Assembly (NCBI GenBank): GCA_001939145.1 | Contig: LSRX01000434.1 | Coordinates: 203,081-267,080, forward strand | Reading direction: 5' to 3' | DNA: 64,000 nt | Origin: Symbiodinium microadriaticum | Taxonomy: Eukaryota; Sar; Dinophyceae; Suessiales; Symbiodiniaceae | Part shown: piece by piece, positions 1 to 11,712 of the stretch | Position numbering within the stretch: the first letter of the stretch is position 1 | How the letters are laid out: every line of letters begins with the position of its first letter | The notes under the pieces: generated by a model | The model's database searches: none | Told to the model about the DNA's origin: nothing | What the model saw: only the letters and a program-made list of their open reading frames with translations | Position numbers and translations under genes: made by a program

Positions 1-45
1 ACACACACAGACACACACACACACACACGGACACACACAGACACA

Positions 46-81
<36 letters not shown>

Positions 82-357
82 CAGACACACACACACACGC
101 GCACACGCACACGCACACGCACAAGCACACACACACACAGAGACACACACACACACAGAGACACACACACACACACAGAGACACACACACAGAGACACAC
201 ACACACACAGAGACACACAGACACACATAGAGACACATAGAGACACACAGAGACAGAGACACATACAGAGACACAGAGACACAGAGACACAGAGACACAG
301 AGACCCAGAGACCCACAGACACACAGACACACAGACACACAGACACGCACACACATA
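1..357. repeat. CA-rich microsatellite (ACACAG/ACACAC variants)
   Basis: Almost pure CA dinucleotide repeat, grading into ACACAG and AGACAC hexamer variants. No open frame of interest. The array runs off the left edge of the window, so its full length is unknown. Confidence 0.97.
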
Positions 358-905
358 CACCATGAATAATAAAGCCTAGGGCTTCAAGCGCTACAGCGGA
401 GCTTGCGAAGCTCGAGCTGTCACCTTCAACAGAAACCTACCCAGGATTTGTATCTTCGGACTGATTCGAGACGCTTTGCTGAAACAAGTCGGAGATTCAT
501 GGGCAGAAGCAAGTTGGTCTTAAGCTTTCTCCACTGCAAGTGGCATCACAAGGCTTGTTCGGACCAACACCAGTGCCAGCTGCATGTTAAGACATGTCAA
601 GAACATTTTGCTACACATTGGCTAGAAGGATTGGCTGGAAGGGGCTGGAGCCGTGTTGGGGCTTGCTAATTGTCTCGCGCTGTCCATACACAACTTATTT
701 TACTGAAAGCTAGCTGACGAAGTGAAGGCTGTAGATGGTTAGAGCTTAATGCAGGTAGATTGACTGTTTTGGTCTGAAGGTTGCAGGGTCTGCGGGAAGG
801 TAAGCATTGAATTTTAGACAAGGTGCATGGTGTCCAGGTCTGAGAGTTCAAGCACCGCAAGATTAATCATGTCACACTATGCACAGTAAACACAGACAGA
901 TGAAA
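358..905. other. No supported gene
   Basis: Mixed-composition sequence with short open frames on both strands that lack biased codon texture. I see nothing here that I can support as a gene. Confidence 0.5.
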
Positions 906-998
906 AGAGCTTATCTTCCAGATGCCCAGGTCATGTACTTCCCGGAGGTCCAAGCCAACCAGAACCTTTTCGAGGAGCTCTCGGCAGCAAAAGGGCTG
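906..998 (+). CDS. Exon candidate, possible AlkB-like N-terminal strand/helix
   Basis: Open frame reading RAYLPDAQVMYFPEVQANQN followed by LFEELSAAKGL and a stop at 999. The pattern 'dAxVxYFPxxxxxxxxLFEEL' resembles the start of the AlkB-type 2-oxoglutarate dioxygenase domain. No iron-binding HxD...H motif was found downstream, so the family is only a suggestion. The composition (Gln/Asn/Glu, no rare texture) supports real coding. Borders are unproven. Confidence 0.35.
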
Positions 999-1551
999 TA
1001 GTCACAGGTTCCACAGTCGTTCCTCAAGAAGCGCCGCCATGGATCTGCGACATTGAGCCTGCAAGTGCTGACATTCAGCATAAGCAGGTTCGGCTCAGTG
1101 GGTGCTTTTGCATGGCTACCATCGCAGCTGCTTCAGTCATTCCTGTAAAGGCTGAGGCTTGGTGGACAGCTGTGCATTTGGAGGGATAAGGCATCCACTT
1201 GCATCACGAAGTTTAAGGTTCGATGCATGGGGGACAGAGTTTGTGGTTTGGGGCTTCAAGGTTCCATGTCGCATCTGGGAGGCCACGCACACCAAGTTGA
1301 ATTAAAGATGCCCGGAAGCCCGATACAGAGTCACTCGCTGAGCCCTGGGACGCGAAGACTTTCAGCACCCCAGCACCCCTTCAATGAGGCACCTGGAAAT
1401 CAGAAACACGGAATTCGGGCATATTCGCGCTTCGTGCTTGTACGTTTTGTGAAAACAGAGACGAGCATCTAGAGGCTACTTCTCGAGGTTCGGTGACCCC
1501 TGCGCCCCGAAAACGCGAGGCCCTAAACTCTTAAATCCAATATCATGTGGG

Positions 1552-2130
1552 CTACAACCCATCAGCATCTGCAACAGGCCTGCTGCCGATCTTTGTTGCG
1601 CCTGCTTCGGCTGCGAAGCTCGTCTCTTTTATCTGGCAGTCGCTCCCCAGGGGGAGCGCACTCTTAACCGGCGTTTGATTTGAGGAGCTTCTCGGCTCTG
1701 GGGTCCATGCACCCCTAAGAAGGACCCACATTTGGTGCTCTGCCCACGTCCGCCGCGGATCTACCTTTCGTGCCCAGGACAACATGGTCTCTCCGTCTTG
1801 ATGTTTGAAGAGCTGTTCAACGGGAGGTCCATTGCACGCAAAGATGTCGACAAAGGATGCCACTATCCACGGGTACTGTAGCTTTAGCTGATTCGCAGTG
1901 TTGCATTTCGGCTTTGCAAGCGGTCGCAAGGTGTTTTGGCGACAGCTCCTTCGCAACATGAATGAGCCTTTGCTGATGCCAGGCCGATCTTCATCTGCCG
2001 CCGCTCCGAGGACCCCAGGCTGAATACGTATGAGTCTGGTCTCTGCAAACCCGTTTTTGGCTGCCGGGAGGGGGAGGTTGCTTGCAATTCTGTGGGCAGA
2101 TTGCCTGACGGTCTTTCGCGACGGCCCCAC
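1552..2130 (-). CDS. Unassigned minus-strand open frame, 192 codons
   Basis: Uninterrupted minus frame. Its middle part has protein-like texture (LQYPWIVASFVDIFACNG, then WARKVDPRRTWAEHQMWV), while its ends look random. It lies opposite the prevailing gene direction. It may be a single exon of a minus-strand gene or chance. No family recognised. Confidence 0.22.
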   Translation of the reverse strand: MGPSRKTVRQSAHRIASNLPLPAAKNGFAETRLIRIQPGVLGAAADEDRPGISKGSFMLRRSCRQNTLRPLAKPKCNTANQLKLQYPWIVASFVDIFACNGPPVEQLFKHQDGETMLSWARKVDPRRTWAEHQMWVLLRGAWTPEPRSSSNQTPVKSALPLGSDCQIKETSFAAEAGATKIGSRPVADADGL

Positions 2131-2150
2131 TTAAAGGGGAAATTCAACAA

Positions 2151-3390
2151 TCCAGTGTAGGAGTTCCTTCCATGCGATCAGCACATCTGCAGGATGCGCA
2201 GAGCCTGTTGTCTATAGTCTAGAGGGTTGTGCTTTTCCGCTTTGGGCCTGAAGTTGTGGAACGTGAAGAGACTTGCTTTGGAAGGTCCCGAATCTTAACA
2301 ACTTGCCTGCTTGCAGATGGGAGCTGAAAGCAGCTCACATGCATCCCACGACCATGCAATTCGATTGTTGGGCGTCTCATCGAAGTCCAGGGTTTCAGAT
2401 CAATAGAAAATAAGATTTATGCCCCGACAGAAGCTCTGAGAGTCGCGGGTCTTTGCATGCCCTATCGGGCTGCAAGCAGCTGTCCCGGCAAAACTACCAT
2501 TGCATGATACTAGTAACTAGTACGTCGTAGGATCTGGATGAGATGGCCGCCAAACGCGCGAAGCTGAAGGTCTCAGTTCAATACCCAATGTCCCTGAGCT
2601 TCCTTCCTTGAGCTTGCAGCCAAGGAGATTAGCCCAGGCGACGAATACGAGGCAAAGCAACTGGCAAAGTGTGGCGGTACACATTCTGAGATAGTTTAGC
2701 ATTAATAGTAATTTCCCATCCTGAACCCTGAGCCACAGAAAGTCCCTTCAGACTGCAAGCCTCGTACCAAGAGCTCGAGTGTCACTCCTTCAACAGCTTC
2801 TACGTAGGGGCTGTGGCATCCAGGCAGGGATAAAACGCGAAGCTCTGAGACTGTACCAAGCGGAAGCGCAGAGCTCTACGAACCTTGCTGCATAGATTCG
2901 CAGTTGACCAGCTATAGCAAAGCTATGGAAGAGCCGGCTTGGGGTTCGGGGTGGGCTGTTTTGGTCCTGCCTCTGACCTCATGGCTTTTTGCTTCTGTCT
3001 TTCTTTCTGCCCTCCTAGACGGTCTGGGGTTTCAGTTAAGGGCTACCAGTAGTTCTAATGGTAGGCCCTACCATGCAGATTCGACAGCGCAGCATCCGCT
3101 ACAAACAGCGCCCTCAAACCAAGCTAAGCTTTGACAACGCTCAGCTCGCCTCCACGAGTACTGCTGGCAATTCCGTCGACTCCGCAAGCAAACTCTGAAT
3201 TCGAACCGTGCATGTGAAGCAACCTGTCGTTGCCTTGCACAGCGGAACCTGTGAATGTGGGCACAGAGTCTCTTTGTAGTTTCGCCGGGGTTCCAAATCT
3301 AAGGGCAACGCACCGAGAGGTGCATGAACACGACGATTTGTCATCTTGGAAGTTTAAGTACCCGTGCACACTGAATGGAATTGTGTGTAT
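2151..3390. other. No supported gene
   Basis: Only short frames without coding texture on either strand, and no tandem repeat. A hydrophobic + strand frame near 2904-3134 has mixed composition, and I do not call it. Confidence 0.45.
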
Positions 3391-3393
3391 TTG

Positions 3394-3573
3394 AGGAAGA
3401 TGCCCCGCGAAATCCTTGTACCCTCAATACGCTGGGATCCATGGAGGGACTCTTGGAGTAAATTCTTTGATCTTCAAGGCGGCGTACAACCAGCTCTCAC
3501 ATGCGGAAACGAAACCGGTGACTGGGCAGCAGAGGTGGGACGGTGGCAGGGGCTTGGATTGATTTCAAACTAG
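3394..3573 (+). CDS. Exon candidate, Trp-rich, unknown
   Basis: Frame with KMPREILVPSIRWDPWRDSW and then FFDLQGGVQPALTCGNETGD before a stop at 3571. Tryptophan spacing and low Ser/Arg noise suggest coding, but the family is not recognised and splice borders cannot be fixed. It lies just upstream of the clearer helical exons. Confidence 0.27.
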   Translation, partial: RKMPREILVPSIRWDPWRDSWSKFFDLQGGVQPALTCGNETGDWAAEVGRWQGLGLISN

Positions 3574-4577
3574 CGAGCTTTGGGTATTTAGGCGTCATGT
3601 TCGTAAATAGGGTTTATTATGCTCAAATGCTGAACCACGACACGGTTCGTACAGCGTCCAAACCGCGAATGGTCAAAGCCAGCAATGTGCCCTCGTGTGC
3701 TGAAGCACAATGCCCAACATGTGTTTTTCAGAACAACTCGAGAATCTAGGCTTGGGATTGTGGCGTGTGCTATATAAGATACCAAACCTATTTATGGAGT
3801 TTTTTCTTTCAGATTATGCTAGATCGAGTATCGTGAGAAGCACAATTGAAGAAACAAGCTCCTGCAAGTTGACAATCTCTGAATTCCTTGAAGCCCGGCT
3901 GGAGTCACAAGCAGCTGGGTTGTTAGCGTGGGCTTGTGGGGCTTCGGTTGCTTCGCCTTGTGATGCAATAACGCCGACATCACCCTCAAGCTCGGCAGCC
4001 CGGAGCTGCTCCAAGGATGTTTGGGATGTGCTTCCACACATTCAGGAGACTATGTGGTGCCCATGCACTATGATTTTTTTCAGAAGATTAGTCTGCAAGG
4101 CGGCTAGGCTAGGCATCCAGGGCAAGGAGTTGGGAAGGACTGTGGCAGCGGGCAACTTCAAGGACTTTGATTCAGAGTTTAGTTTAGCTTTCGGTGTTTG
4201 TGGAAGCAGGGTTTTCACAGCTCCCCCTACTGCAGCGAAAAAGGTATTGACAAATTCTAGGTCGTCTCAGGCATGGCAGCAGAACCTCACCCGATCATGG
4301 GCAGTAAATGTTTTGTTTTTCCGCTCAGGGCCGTGCCTGAAAACTTGCAGAAGCTCAAGTCCCAATCCACCAGCCCGAATTCCAAGTTTATGACACCTCC
4401 ACAGTTCGGGAAAACTTTCCCCTGCGTCCCTGCGCCGCAACAACAAGATGATCGGACAACAGGTCGATCTCCAGCCGCATCCCAGCACGTCCAATCCAGA
4501 ACAAGCGGAGTTTCTCTGGCCACGCACCCAAAACTCTAACAGTTCCGCTGCGTAGGTTGTATTCCGAAGCTGAGAGG

Positions 4578-4712
4578 GGCCTTATAGCAGCCCGTAACTT
4601 CTTGTCGGAAGCCCAAACTCGGACATTGATTCATGGCTGGGAGGACGTGGCCACCGCCAAGGAGGCCGTGAAAGCTGCGCTCGGCCCCCTCCAGCCCGTG
4701 CTTCGATTGCAG
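4578..4712 (+). CDS. Exon candidate of a helical protein (gene group A)
   Basis: Frame GLIAARNFLSEAQTRTLIHG, then WEDVATAKEAVKAALGPLQP and VLRLQ, followed directly by TGA. The Ala/Leu/Lys-rich amphipathic composition is unlike the surrounding noise frames. The upstream border reads GAG|G, matching the AG|G acceptor context seen in the PGK gene of this window. Function unknown; probably one exon of a large multi-exon gene that continues downstream. Confidence 0.5.
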
Positions 4713-4920
4713 TGACTGTCCAAGATCCCAAAGTGCGTTGTCGGATGTGAGTCGTTTCTTACTGATGTCTGTGGGGATTAGCAGTTGATGCAACGCGAGG
4801 GAGATCCAGTCAAGAGTTGAAAGCAAAAGTGTTTTAAGCTCAGCAGGTGTCCGATCCTACCAACTTCGAACCCCAGCCTGCAGAATCCCATTGTCGAACC
4901 TGTTCAGCTGGTGCTGGAAA

Positions 4921-4995
4921 CCTCCTGCAGTGTCCGACTCCCAGGCACTCCTGCGCGTGGAGAACTGCACGCAAGCGCTGGAAGAGATACTGCAG
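4921..4995 (+). CDS. Exon candidate, helical (gene group A)
   Basis: Short frame PPAVSDSQALLRVENCTQAL, then EEILQ before TAG at 4996. The Leu/Glu/Gln heptad-like texture fits a coiled-coil exon. Ends at CAG|TAG, so the donor would lie at or before the stop. Low information because it is short. Confidence 0.35.
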
Positions 4996-6514
4996 TAGTC
5001 ATGACATTGTGGCCCTGGGCCCCTGGGCTCTGCAGATCGGGAAGCCGTCTGCAACTGAGCGGCATCCGTCAGATGCAGGGTCTTGTGGTCCACCAAGTGA
5101 GAACAGACCCCAAGACTTCTAGCTCTCGAGCCTGATCCTTGATAAGACGCCTTGAAAGGTTATATACCTAGTTGCCATCAGGATGTTGAATGTGGAACCT
5201 GTGATTAGGCTGTTCTTCGCAAACAGACACGAAACCCTGCGCCGACATGATGCGATGGGCCCGAGGCGCCGTTAATGATCCTACCGCGAAGCTCGAGCTT
5301 CTGTCAATCCAAATCCACTCTCCTACCCACGAGCCCGCCAGACAAAGTCAGCAAAGAACCGTTGAAGGGGTGTACAATGGTGTACAGAGTACATGTCTGA
5401 TGTGGCTTGCATAGCGGCTAGTCTTGAACTCAGGAGCATAGAAGGGAAGGGCCAAGGTTCTGCTACCAGCTCAAATCGCTGAATCCCGAAGCCTGAGAAC
5501 CGAAGTTGTGGAGTTTATACTTGACTTCCTGCGGACCGCAACAATGTGAAGCAAGATTGACAGAGGCTTACCGGTCATTTTCAGTCACCCTCCCGTCGCG
5601 TGATATGGCTGAAAAAGAGACTGGAGCCCGCCCACGCTCGACTTGTGGGGCTTCGGTTCGCTTCGCTTTTTGCGTATGAGGTTCGTTGCAGCAGCGAAGC
5701 AGTCAAGGTTTGTCGTTCTTGGGTTGAGGCTGTAGGGTGTAGGTGTTGACAGATCGGCGACATCACGGGACCAACATGCTCAGCTCTCTGCCGGTTGCAG
5801 ACGTGATTGGATAGGGTTCCTCGCAACTAAGCTGCCTGATTCAATAGAGATTTTGCTGGTGAAGGGCCGAGGCTTGCTTGTTTGCTCTTGCATCCGCACG
5901 CTTGCAGCACGCCGTGCCTACCTCTTGGGGATCATGTGGTGCAAGCTGCACAGAACTGCCCGGCGGTGTTTAATCTATGCGCGCTGCAAAAAAGACGAGT
6001 CTCTCAGTCGTCACATCAGGTAAACCTGCCGGAGTTTCGGATCTCCGATTCCGGACATCGGAGCTAAGGGGAACGAAGACATATGTGATTACATCCTCGG
6101 CGAAAATCATGAGGTTGAACCTTGCATAGTCACGTATCAAACAAAGGCCACAACGGGTAAACACAACTTCTCAACCCTGAGCTTAAAGCGTCGTAACACT
6201 CCGAGTTCGGGATTCCGGAACCTTGCCAGCCCATAGGCCATAAGTCTGACGATTCCAGAAATGCGGTTCAACGATTAACCTTTTCGCAAACAGCCTATGA
6301 AGCGCATAGAACGCACGGACATGCACACGTGTTCACACGCAAAAACTCAAAAACACTTGCGGACGTCTACACACATGCATGCAAGGCGAGGTCGACACTC
6401 CCTGAGCACGATGCAAGTATAAACCAGGGCTTTCGCCCCTCAAAGCCTGAACTGAGCATGGGTTTATCGAGCGGAGCCTCAACTCCCGAATCTCACTGAC
6501 TTGCTGACCTGGAG

Positions 6515-6591
6515 GTCGCGAGCGTTTGCGGCGTCAGCAGCGGCTGGCGAAGAGCTTCTTCAATGCTACAGAGGTGCGGCAACACCTGCAG
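6515..6591 (+). CDS. Exon candidate, basic helix (gene group A)
   Basis: Frame RERLRRQQRLAKSFFNATEV, then RQHLQ, strongly helical and basic. The upstream border is GGAG|G. Same style as the exons at 6864, 8503 and 9729, which suggests one protein with long basic helices. Confidence 0.42.
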
Positions 6592-6863
6592 CCTCTGTCT
6601 CAATTCTGGTGCCTTGCTAGATCTGGAAGGATTTATGACACAGGAGTCTGTTCATCGAATGTAGTCTTGACTGCCGAGACACATATTTCTTGGCGAGCTG
6701 ATATCAAACACAGATGTGCCAGGATCCGAAAAGGTTTCTTTCGGACCGGTCCGAAAACCAAGCCCCGCTCCGACAATCAACAAGTCAGATCTGAGCATCT
6801 CTACCGAGGCGGTGGTCTCGCCCCAAGCAGACTTCTTCTAACCGTCATGCATATGCCGACGAG

Positions 6864-6947
6864 GCGTTGATGGAGTCGGTTGTTGGGGCCTGGGCTCAAG
6901 CGACGGCGGACAATCGTCGAGCCCTCAGCCGAGATGGGCTCCTGCAG
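6864..6947 (+). CDS. Exon candidate with Sfi1-like helix (gene group A)
   Basis: 28-codon frame ALMESVVGAWAQATADNRRA, then LSRDGLLQ, bounded by GACGAG|GCG and CTGCAG|AG. The GAWAxxxxxxRRA arrangement recurs at 18.0 kb (FGAWAEDCRRTKAE). It resembles the Sfi1-type centrin-binding helix, in which a Trp follows small residues and is trailed by Arg/Lys. Role inferred from motif style only. Confidence 0.47.
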
Positions 6948-7011
6948 AGTGGTAGAGACGGCTTGTACCTCTTGCTCGGTCCTTTGATCTACTCCTGCGG
7001 AGGCGCAGACA

Positions 7012-7344
7012 TCAGACTGTGAGGGTTCTCCAAGCAGGCCGAGGAGAGTAGGCTTCGCGGTTTTCGTCATCATCGTGACTGGTCTGCTCGACATCATCAT
7101 TGTCTTCGTCCTCCACACCGGCATCACCAGCATCGTCGCCTTCATCATTCATCACTTTGCCTTTGGTGTAAAGCTGGAGGGTTGCGATTTCGTGGATTAT
7201 TCGATGGTAGCTGTGGGTTTTTGCGGCCAAGGTGTGGCTCGCAAGAGGCGCGTGTTCGACGAGCTGGGTTGATTGCTGTGCTTTTCTGATTGCATGCCGG
7301 TGTATGCGCTCGTCATGCCTGCATTTACCAGAAGTCGGAACCAT
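7012..7344 (-). other. Acidic/hydrophobic mirror frame, probably not a gene
   Basis: The minus frame is very acidic around 7080-7160 (NDEGDDAGDAGVEDEDNDD), while the + frame over the same bases is hydrophobic (LLDIIIVFVLHTG). Both follow from a GTC/ATC-rich trinucleotide stretch. I cannot tell whether either is translated. Confidence 0.3.
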
Positions 7345-7380
7345 TGGACAGGGCCCATATCTTCAGGGTCAAGACTGACA

Positions 7381-7509
7381 TGCCGAAGAATTTTGTGCAT
7401 CCTCCAGAGAAGCTGCTTCGAAAGTTTCTCGCCGAACTGGCTCGGGCCGGAGCTCCCTCGAAGGCAGGAGATGCTGCGCGAGCAGAAGCTTCGGGCACCG
7501 CGCCCAGAC
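7381..7509 (+). CDS. Exon candidate, helical (gene group A)
   Basis: Frame PKNFVHPPEKLLRKFLAELA, then RAGAPSKAGDAARAEASG, with TGA at the end. An overlapping frame in the second half (RQEMLREQKLRAPRPDCEDC) also looks protein-like, so an unrecognised splice site near 7455 is possible. Family unknown. Confidence 0.33.
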
Positions 7510-7559
7510 TGTGAGGATTGTGGATTCTGGGTTTCGCCGTCTTGAAATCCAGTATCCTC

Positions 7560-7720
7560 TCAAGAGAGATCCAGAGCTCGACCCCACAAACAAGAACCCT
7601 GGCAGGAGGAATTGCAGAAGCGCGCCAACGAACCCCTCAAGACCCTCAAAAGCAGGAGGTGGATCGGATCCTCCGCACCGGGATCGGCCAAGGAGCCGAG
7701 CTCTACTGCATCTTGCAGGC
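7560..7720 (+). CDS. Exon candidate, frame ambiguous (gene group A)
   Basis: Two + frames look coding. One contains QKQEVDRILRTGIGQGAELY and ends CILQ at CAG|G. The other contains QEPWQEELQKRANEPLKTLK. The first runs to a plausible splice border near 7720; the second may be a preceding exon. The Gln/Glu/Lys content is consistent with the coiled-coil style of neighbouring exons. Confidence 0.3.
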
Positions 7721-8310
7721 GGGATGTCAATGTCGGATCTTTTGTTTACTGGTTTCAAAAGGTGACGGCTAAGCAGTGCAATTGCGAAGCTTTCGTTTTT
7801 CCAGGTCTGTAAAATTTTGGGGTTTTGTAGGCTTTGTCAGGAAGCCCCGTAGCAAGTCACAAGAATCTGCAGATGCAACGCCGCAAAAGGCTTGAGCTTG
7901 CAGTACCGCCATACTTCCAGGCATGGCACCGAACGATGGTCCATCGCCGACAGAACGTGCGCAGCCGCAGCAAAACTGCTGAGGCCGCTGGTCTATTCTA
8001 ATGCTCGGGCTTCGGGTGGAGGTTTTGGCGGTGCACGTATGGCTTGAGGCTTTCGTTTGGGGGTGCAGGGGCCGCGCAATCTGTCGAGGACATTTTCCCG
8101 GTTGCAAAAGTTGTCGGCTTTGTGGCTTCAGTTTTTTGAGTTTAGGCGTTGGAGGTTCGGGTCAAGACTTGCTTTAACACATGTCATAAATGGCTGAGCC
8201 CACCCACGGCACCTCAACCTTTGCAGACCTTCTGAAAATGCTTGCGCAACCAAAACTAACCACCAAACGCGAAAACGGTGGAACTACTCACCCCCCGAAG
8301 CAGCTTGCAG

Positions 8311-8421
8311 TGCCACATGAAGCCCTGGGAGGCTGCAGCCCAGTTTGCAGCGGACCACCTGCGCCTGGCCTTTTCGGCTTGGTGCGGGTTCCTGAAGGCT
8401 CGGAAAAGCTGCGAGCAGCGC
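8311..8421 (+). CDS. Exon candidate with Sfi1-like helix (gene group A)
   Basis: Frame MKPWEAAAQFAADHLRLAFS, then AWCGFLKARKSCEQR, before TAG at 8422. LAFSAWxxxLKARK matches the AFxxWxxxxxxxR core of Sfi1/centrin-binding repeats and resembles the helices at 6864, 14695, 18.0 and 27.44 kb. The upstream base context is TTGCAG|TG. The donor is not identified and must lie before the stop. Confidence 0.47.
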
Positions 8422-8502
8422 TAGCAGCCGCTAGCATTCATGCGATTTCATGCGTTCCTGTGAAGAGATAAGAATCAGCTTAAAAAAACACGAGACTCGG
8501 AC

Positions 8503-8613
8503 CTTTTGCACGCCTCCATCGCTCAAGCCGTGGAGGCCGAGCAAGAAGCGCAAAAGCAGCGGTTCCAGAGCGTCGAGCGCACGGCGCTTGTCAGCGGGGT
8601 CCTTGGTGACGAA
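8503..8613 (+). CDS. Exon candidate, coiled-coil (gene group A)
   Basis: Frame LLHASIAQAVEAEQEAQKQR, then FQSVERTALVSGVLGDE, ending GACGAAG|GAG. The continuous Ala/Glu/Gln/Arg heptads are typical of a coiled coil. The overlapping frame that reads SKKRKSSGSRASSARR is the low-complexity shadow. Good coding texture; function unknown. Confidence 0.5.
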
Positions 8614-9728
8614 GGAGTGCGATGCTGGCGTTGAAAGTGTCAGGGTCAAGCATTGACGAAGAAGCAGAGATATTTCCGAAAGCAGTAAGACGGGTGTCGT
8701 TTCGAGTCCCTGAGGCTCGCCTTGGTTCCTTCGACGAGTTTAATACATAAGCCGACGGTTGTGGCAATGAGGCGAGCCAGGATGCAAGCACAGACCACCA
8801 GACACAACAATGGGTGAAGTCGAGGTGCATAGGTCCGGTTCGTTCTATGTAGGGTGAGGTCTTGGTAACATGCTTTACAATGTGAATCAATGTGAGAGGC
8901 TTATACGGTGTTTCCACCCGCTACCCAACGAGACCCCCGCCAATGCAGCATCCATCTGACATAGTCTTAATGAGATGTACAGATGTCACATGACAATCTT
9001 CATGTGGATTCCAGGACAAAAGTGGCCCAACAATCTATATTGCGTGAACCTTTTCCCCATAGTCCCATCATCGTATGCGGCAAAAAGTCCGCACACCACA
9101 CACCGCGCCCCAAGCGTGGGTATTCGACACCCCTACGGCCACACCCTGATACAGTCCCCCCCTCCCCCCCCGCAGCCCTCAAACCTTATGAGTTCACGCG
9201 CGGCGCATCTAGGAGGCATGGCGAGTCGGCGGTTCAACAGGCAAGCTACACCCCGTACTCGTAAACCCACAAATAAAACAGAACCTACACTCACTGAAAG
9301 TACATGTGCAGCCGACTGTTACGCGCTTACGCAACCGAGCAAAAAAAACTGCCGTGGAAGGCTGGACTCTGACAGTTCCCTTTCCAAGCGAAGGTCTTCA
9401 TGCCTCGCTGGCGGTCGTTTGGGCGGCCTGGCACAAAGGACCGGGACCTGGCATGGGAGTGGTGCAACATTTGGGCTTCAGGAGAGAAGAATAAAGGGGT
9501 TGTAGATGTGTAGAGACCGGGACGTCCTTTGTCAGGATTTGCGAGTTTCGGCTCGAGGTTACAAGGTCCGGTTTAGAAGTTTCACTTAGCAGGTCAGGTT
9601 TCTGAAACCTGCATTCCCAAAGCTGATGACCGGTTAATCATGGCGTCCGATTCTCAACTGGGCCTGCGGTTTAGGGACATAGCGGCCTGCTTTAGGTGTC
9701 GCCCGTGCCCAGATGCTAAGGCGCAGTG

Positions 9729-9812
9729 AGCAGCCGTCGGAAGCAGAAGGTGGAGCAGCATATGACCAAAGCTCAGCAGTGGGAGGGATTTGATCCAGGA
9801 CGAACAGGCCTG
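9729..9812 (+). CDS. Exon candidate, basic helix (gene group A)
   Basis: Frame SSRRKQKVEQHMTKAQQWEG, then FDPGRT. The Lys/Gln/Glu-rich helix is of the same style as the flanking exons. Preceded by a GCGCAG border. Short, so uncertain. Confidence 0.38.
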
Positions 9813-10848
9813 ACTTGCCACACCCAAGCTGCCCACTTAAGTATTCCTATGAACAAAGGTCACACGCGGAGTTGGATTTGGGGTTTATGGGGCTTTGACA
9901 TATTTTGATTTTGTGTTCGGACTGGTGTATCAGGCTGTGTGGCTTCGGGATATATAAATATATCTATCTTGCTAGCTTAGGGCTTCGGGTCATCCGAGCG
10001 AAGCCCTACTGGAACTGAGGTGCGGGCTGATGCGATCTCAGGAGGACAACCAACAAGGCAAGGAGGGGCACCGGCAACCGCGCTACAGTAGCAGGTCCAC
10101 AGGCTTGAACACCGAGCCCCTGAGCCAAGGTATGTGGACTGCTTGGACCTTGATGCTCGGGGTTCCTGTGATTCGTCGGCGGTTTTCATGCATGTAAATG
10201 AGTCACATACCCTTAACAGTTTCGTACCCTCAAACTGTACCCCCTATCGCCTCAAAGCCACGCTTTCAGTTCCATCCAAGACCCTAGCATAGAAAACTTG
10301 AGGCACTAGATGCTACAACTATACTGAGACTTCCAACTGCCTCTGAACAACTTGAAAGCCCCGGTGTACAAAGCCACTAAGCTCCACCTATTAGCTCACC
10401 GCGGTTTCGTTTGAAGGTTGCTTCCTGCTGCCACGGCCTCAGCATGAATAGTCTCAAAGGCGTGACAATGTAGCCAGTGTTTCTAAGCCGATGCCGGTCT
10501 AAAGCCTATAGAGCTGTTTGCTGGTTTAGGCTTCAGAGTTATTCTGGGTGCATTGGCTTAGACGTCCGTGATTTTGGGTTGAGAGTTAGAGGTTTAGAGT
10601 TTGCAGGTGTCTTGGTGCATGTGTTTAGAAGTCCGTGATGTTGAGAGTTAGAGTTTTTCGGGTTTGTTGGTTTCTGGGTGCATGGTCGTAGCGCAAATTA
10701 GGATTGAGCTGGGACGTAAAGTGTAGACTTGAACGTGAAGTTATGAGGATCCCTCCGCCCAGGGTTCAGGGGCTCAGGGCTCTTTGACTTCTTTAGTTCA
10801 TCGGGTTCGAGACTCAGAGCCGAAACTCGGAGTACTCAACTGTTCATC

Positions 10849-11078
10849 GTGCCGGGAAATTAGAACAAGAATTTTGTGGAACACTCTTGGTAATCTTGGC
10901 AATTTTGGTCATCTTACTCATCCTGCCCACTTGCCCCGCTTGCTCGCCGACTAGTTTACCGTGCAAGACTGCTGGCAATCTTGCTCCCCTCCCTGCAATC
11001 TTGGTCTAGAATTCTAGAAGGTAAACTAGTCGGCGGTTGGCAATCTTGCTCAAAATAATTGTTCTAAATTCCCGGCAC
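10849..11078. mobile_element. MITE-like element with 28-bp terminal inverted repeats
   Basis: The ends 10849-10876 and 11051-11078 are inverted copies matching at 25 of 28 positions, both starting GTGCCGGGAA from the outside. A second, perfect 16-bp inverted pair (CGCCGACTAGTTTACC and its complement) lies inside at 10945-10960 and 11020-11035. The element is 230 bp with no coding capacity. I could not see a clear target-site duplication. Non-autonomous DNA transposon or stable foldback are both possible. Confidence 0.6.
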
Positions 11079-11384
11079 ACAGCAGCATTTGCTTGGAAAC
11101 GCTCTGAATATATCACCTAGCCCCTTCTGGCCATGATGAGGGATTTCCTGGTCACCAGTGTCTTGGCACGTTCCTAGACTTTGATTGAGGGGGATTCTGT
11201 TCAAGATGGTCCGCGTTGATAGCTAAAATAGGGGTTGAATCTAAGCCGATCACATGCCCTAATTACAGAAGCGAGCAATGCCTGCTCAAGAGCAGTATCA
11301 CAACGCAGAGCCACGCGCGCCACGCACTCACGCCACCATATATTGGTGTGTATATACTAGCACACATACCGACATGCATGCATA

Positions 11385-11712
11385 CGTCTGTCTGTCCATC
11401 TAAACATCCCATCCATCTGTCCATCTGGCCATCTATCCATCTTTCTATCTATCTATCTATCTATCCATCTATCCATCTATCCATCTATCCATCTATCTAT
11501 CTATCTATCTATCCATCTTTCTATCTATCTATCTATCTATCCATCTATCCATCTATCCATCTATCCATCTATCCATCTATCCATCTATCCATCTATCCAT
11601 CTATCCATCTATCCATCTATCCATCTATCCATCTATCCATCTATCCATCTATCCATCCATCTATCTATCTATCCGTCTATGTATCTAGTTATCTATCTGT
11701 TTATCTATACAT
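11385..11712. repeat. CTAT / CCATCTAT microsatellite
   Basis: Tetranucleotide CTAT runs flank a long block of the octamer CCATCTAT. The 194-codon frame through it is an artefact of the 4/8-base period. The rest of 10190-12230 apart from this array and the MITE holds nothing I can support. Confidence 0.95.
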
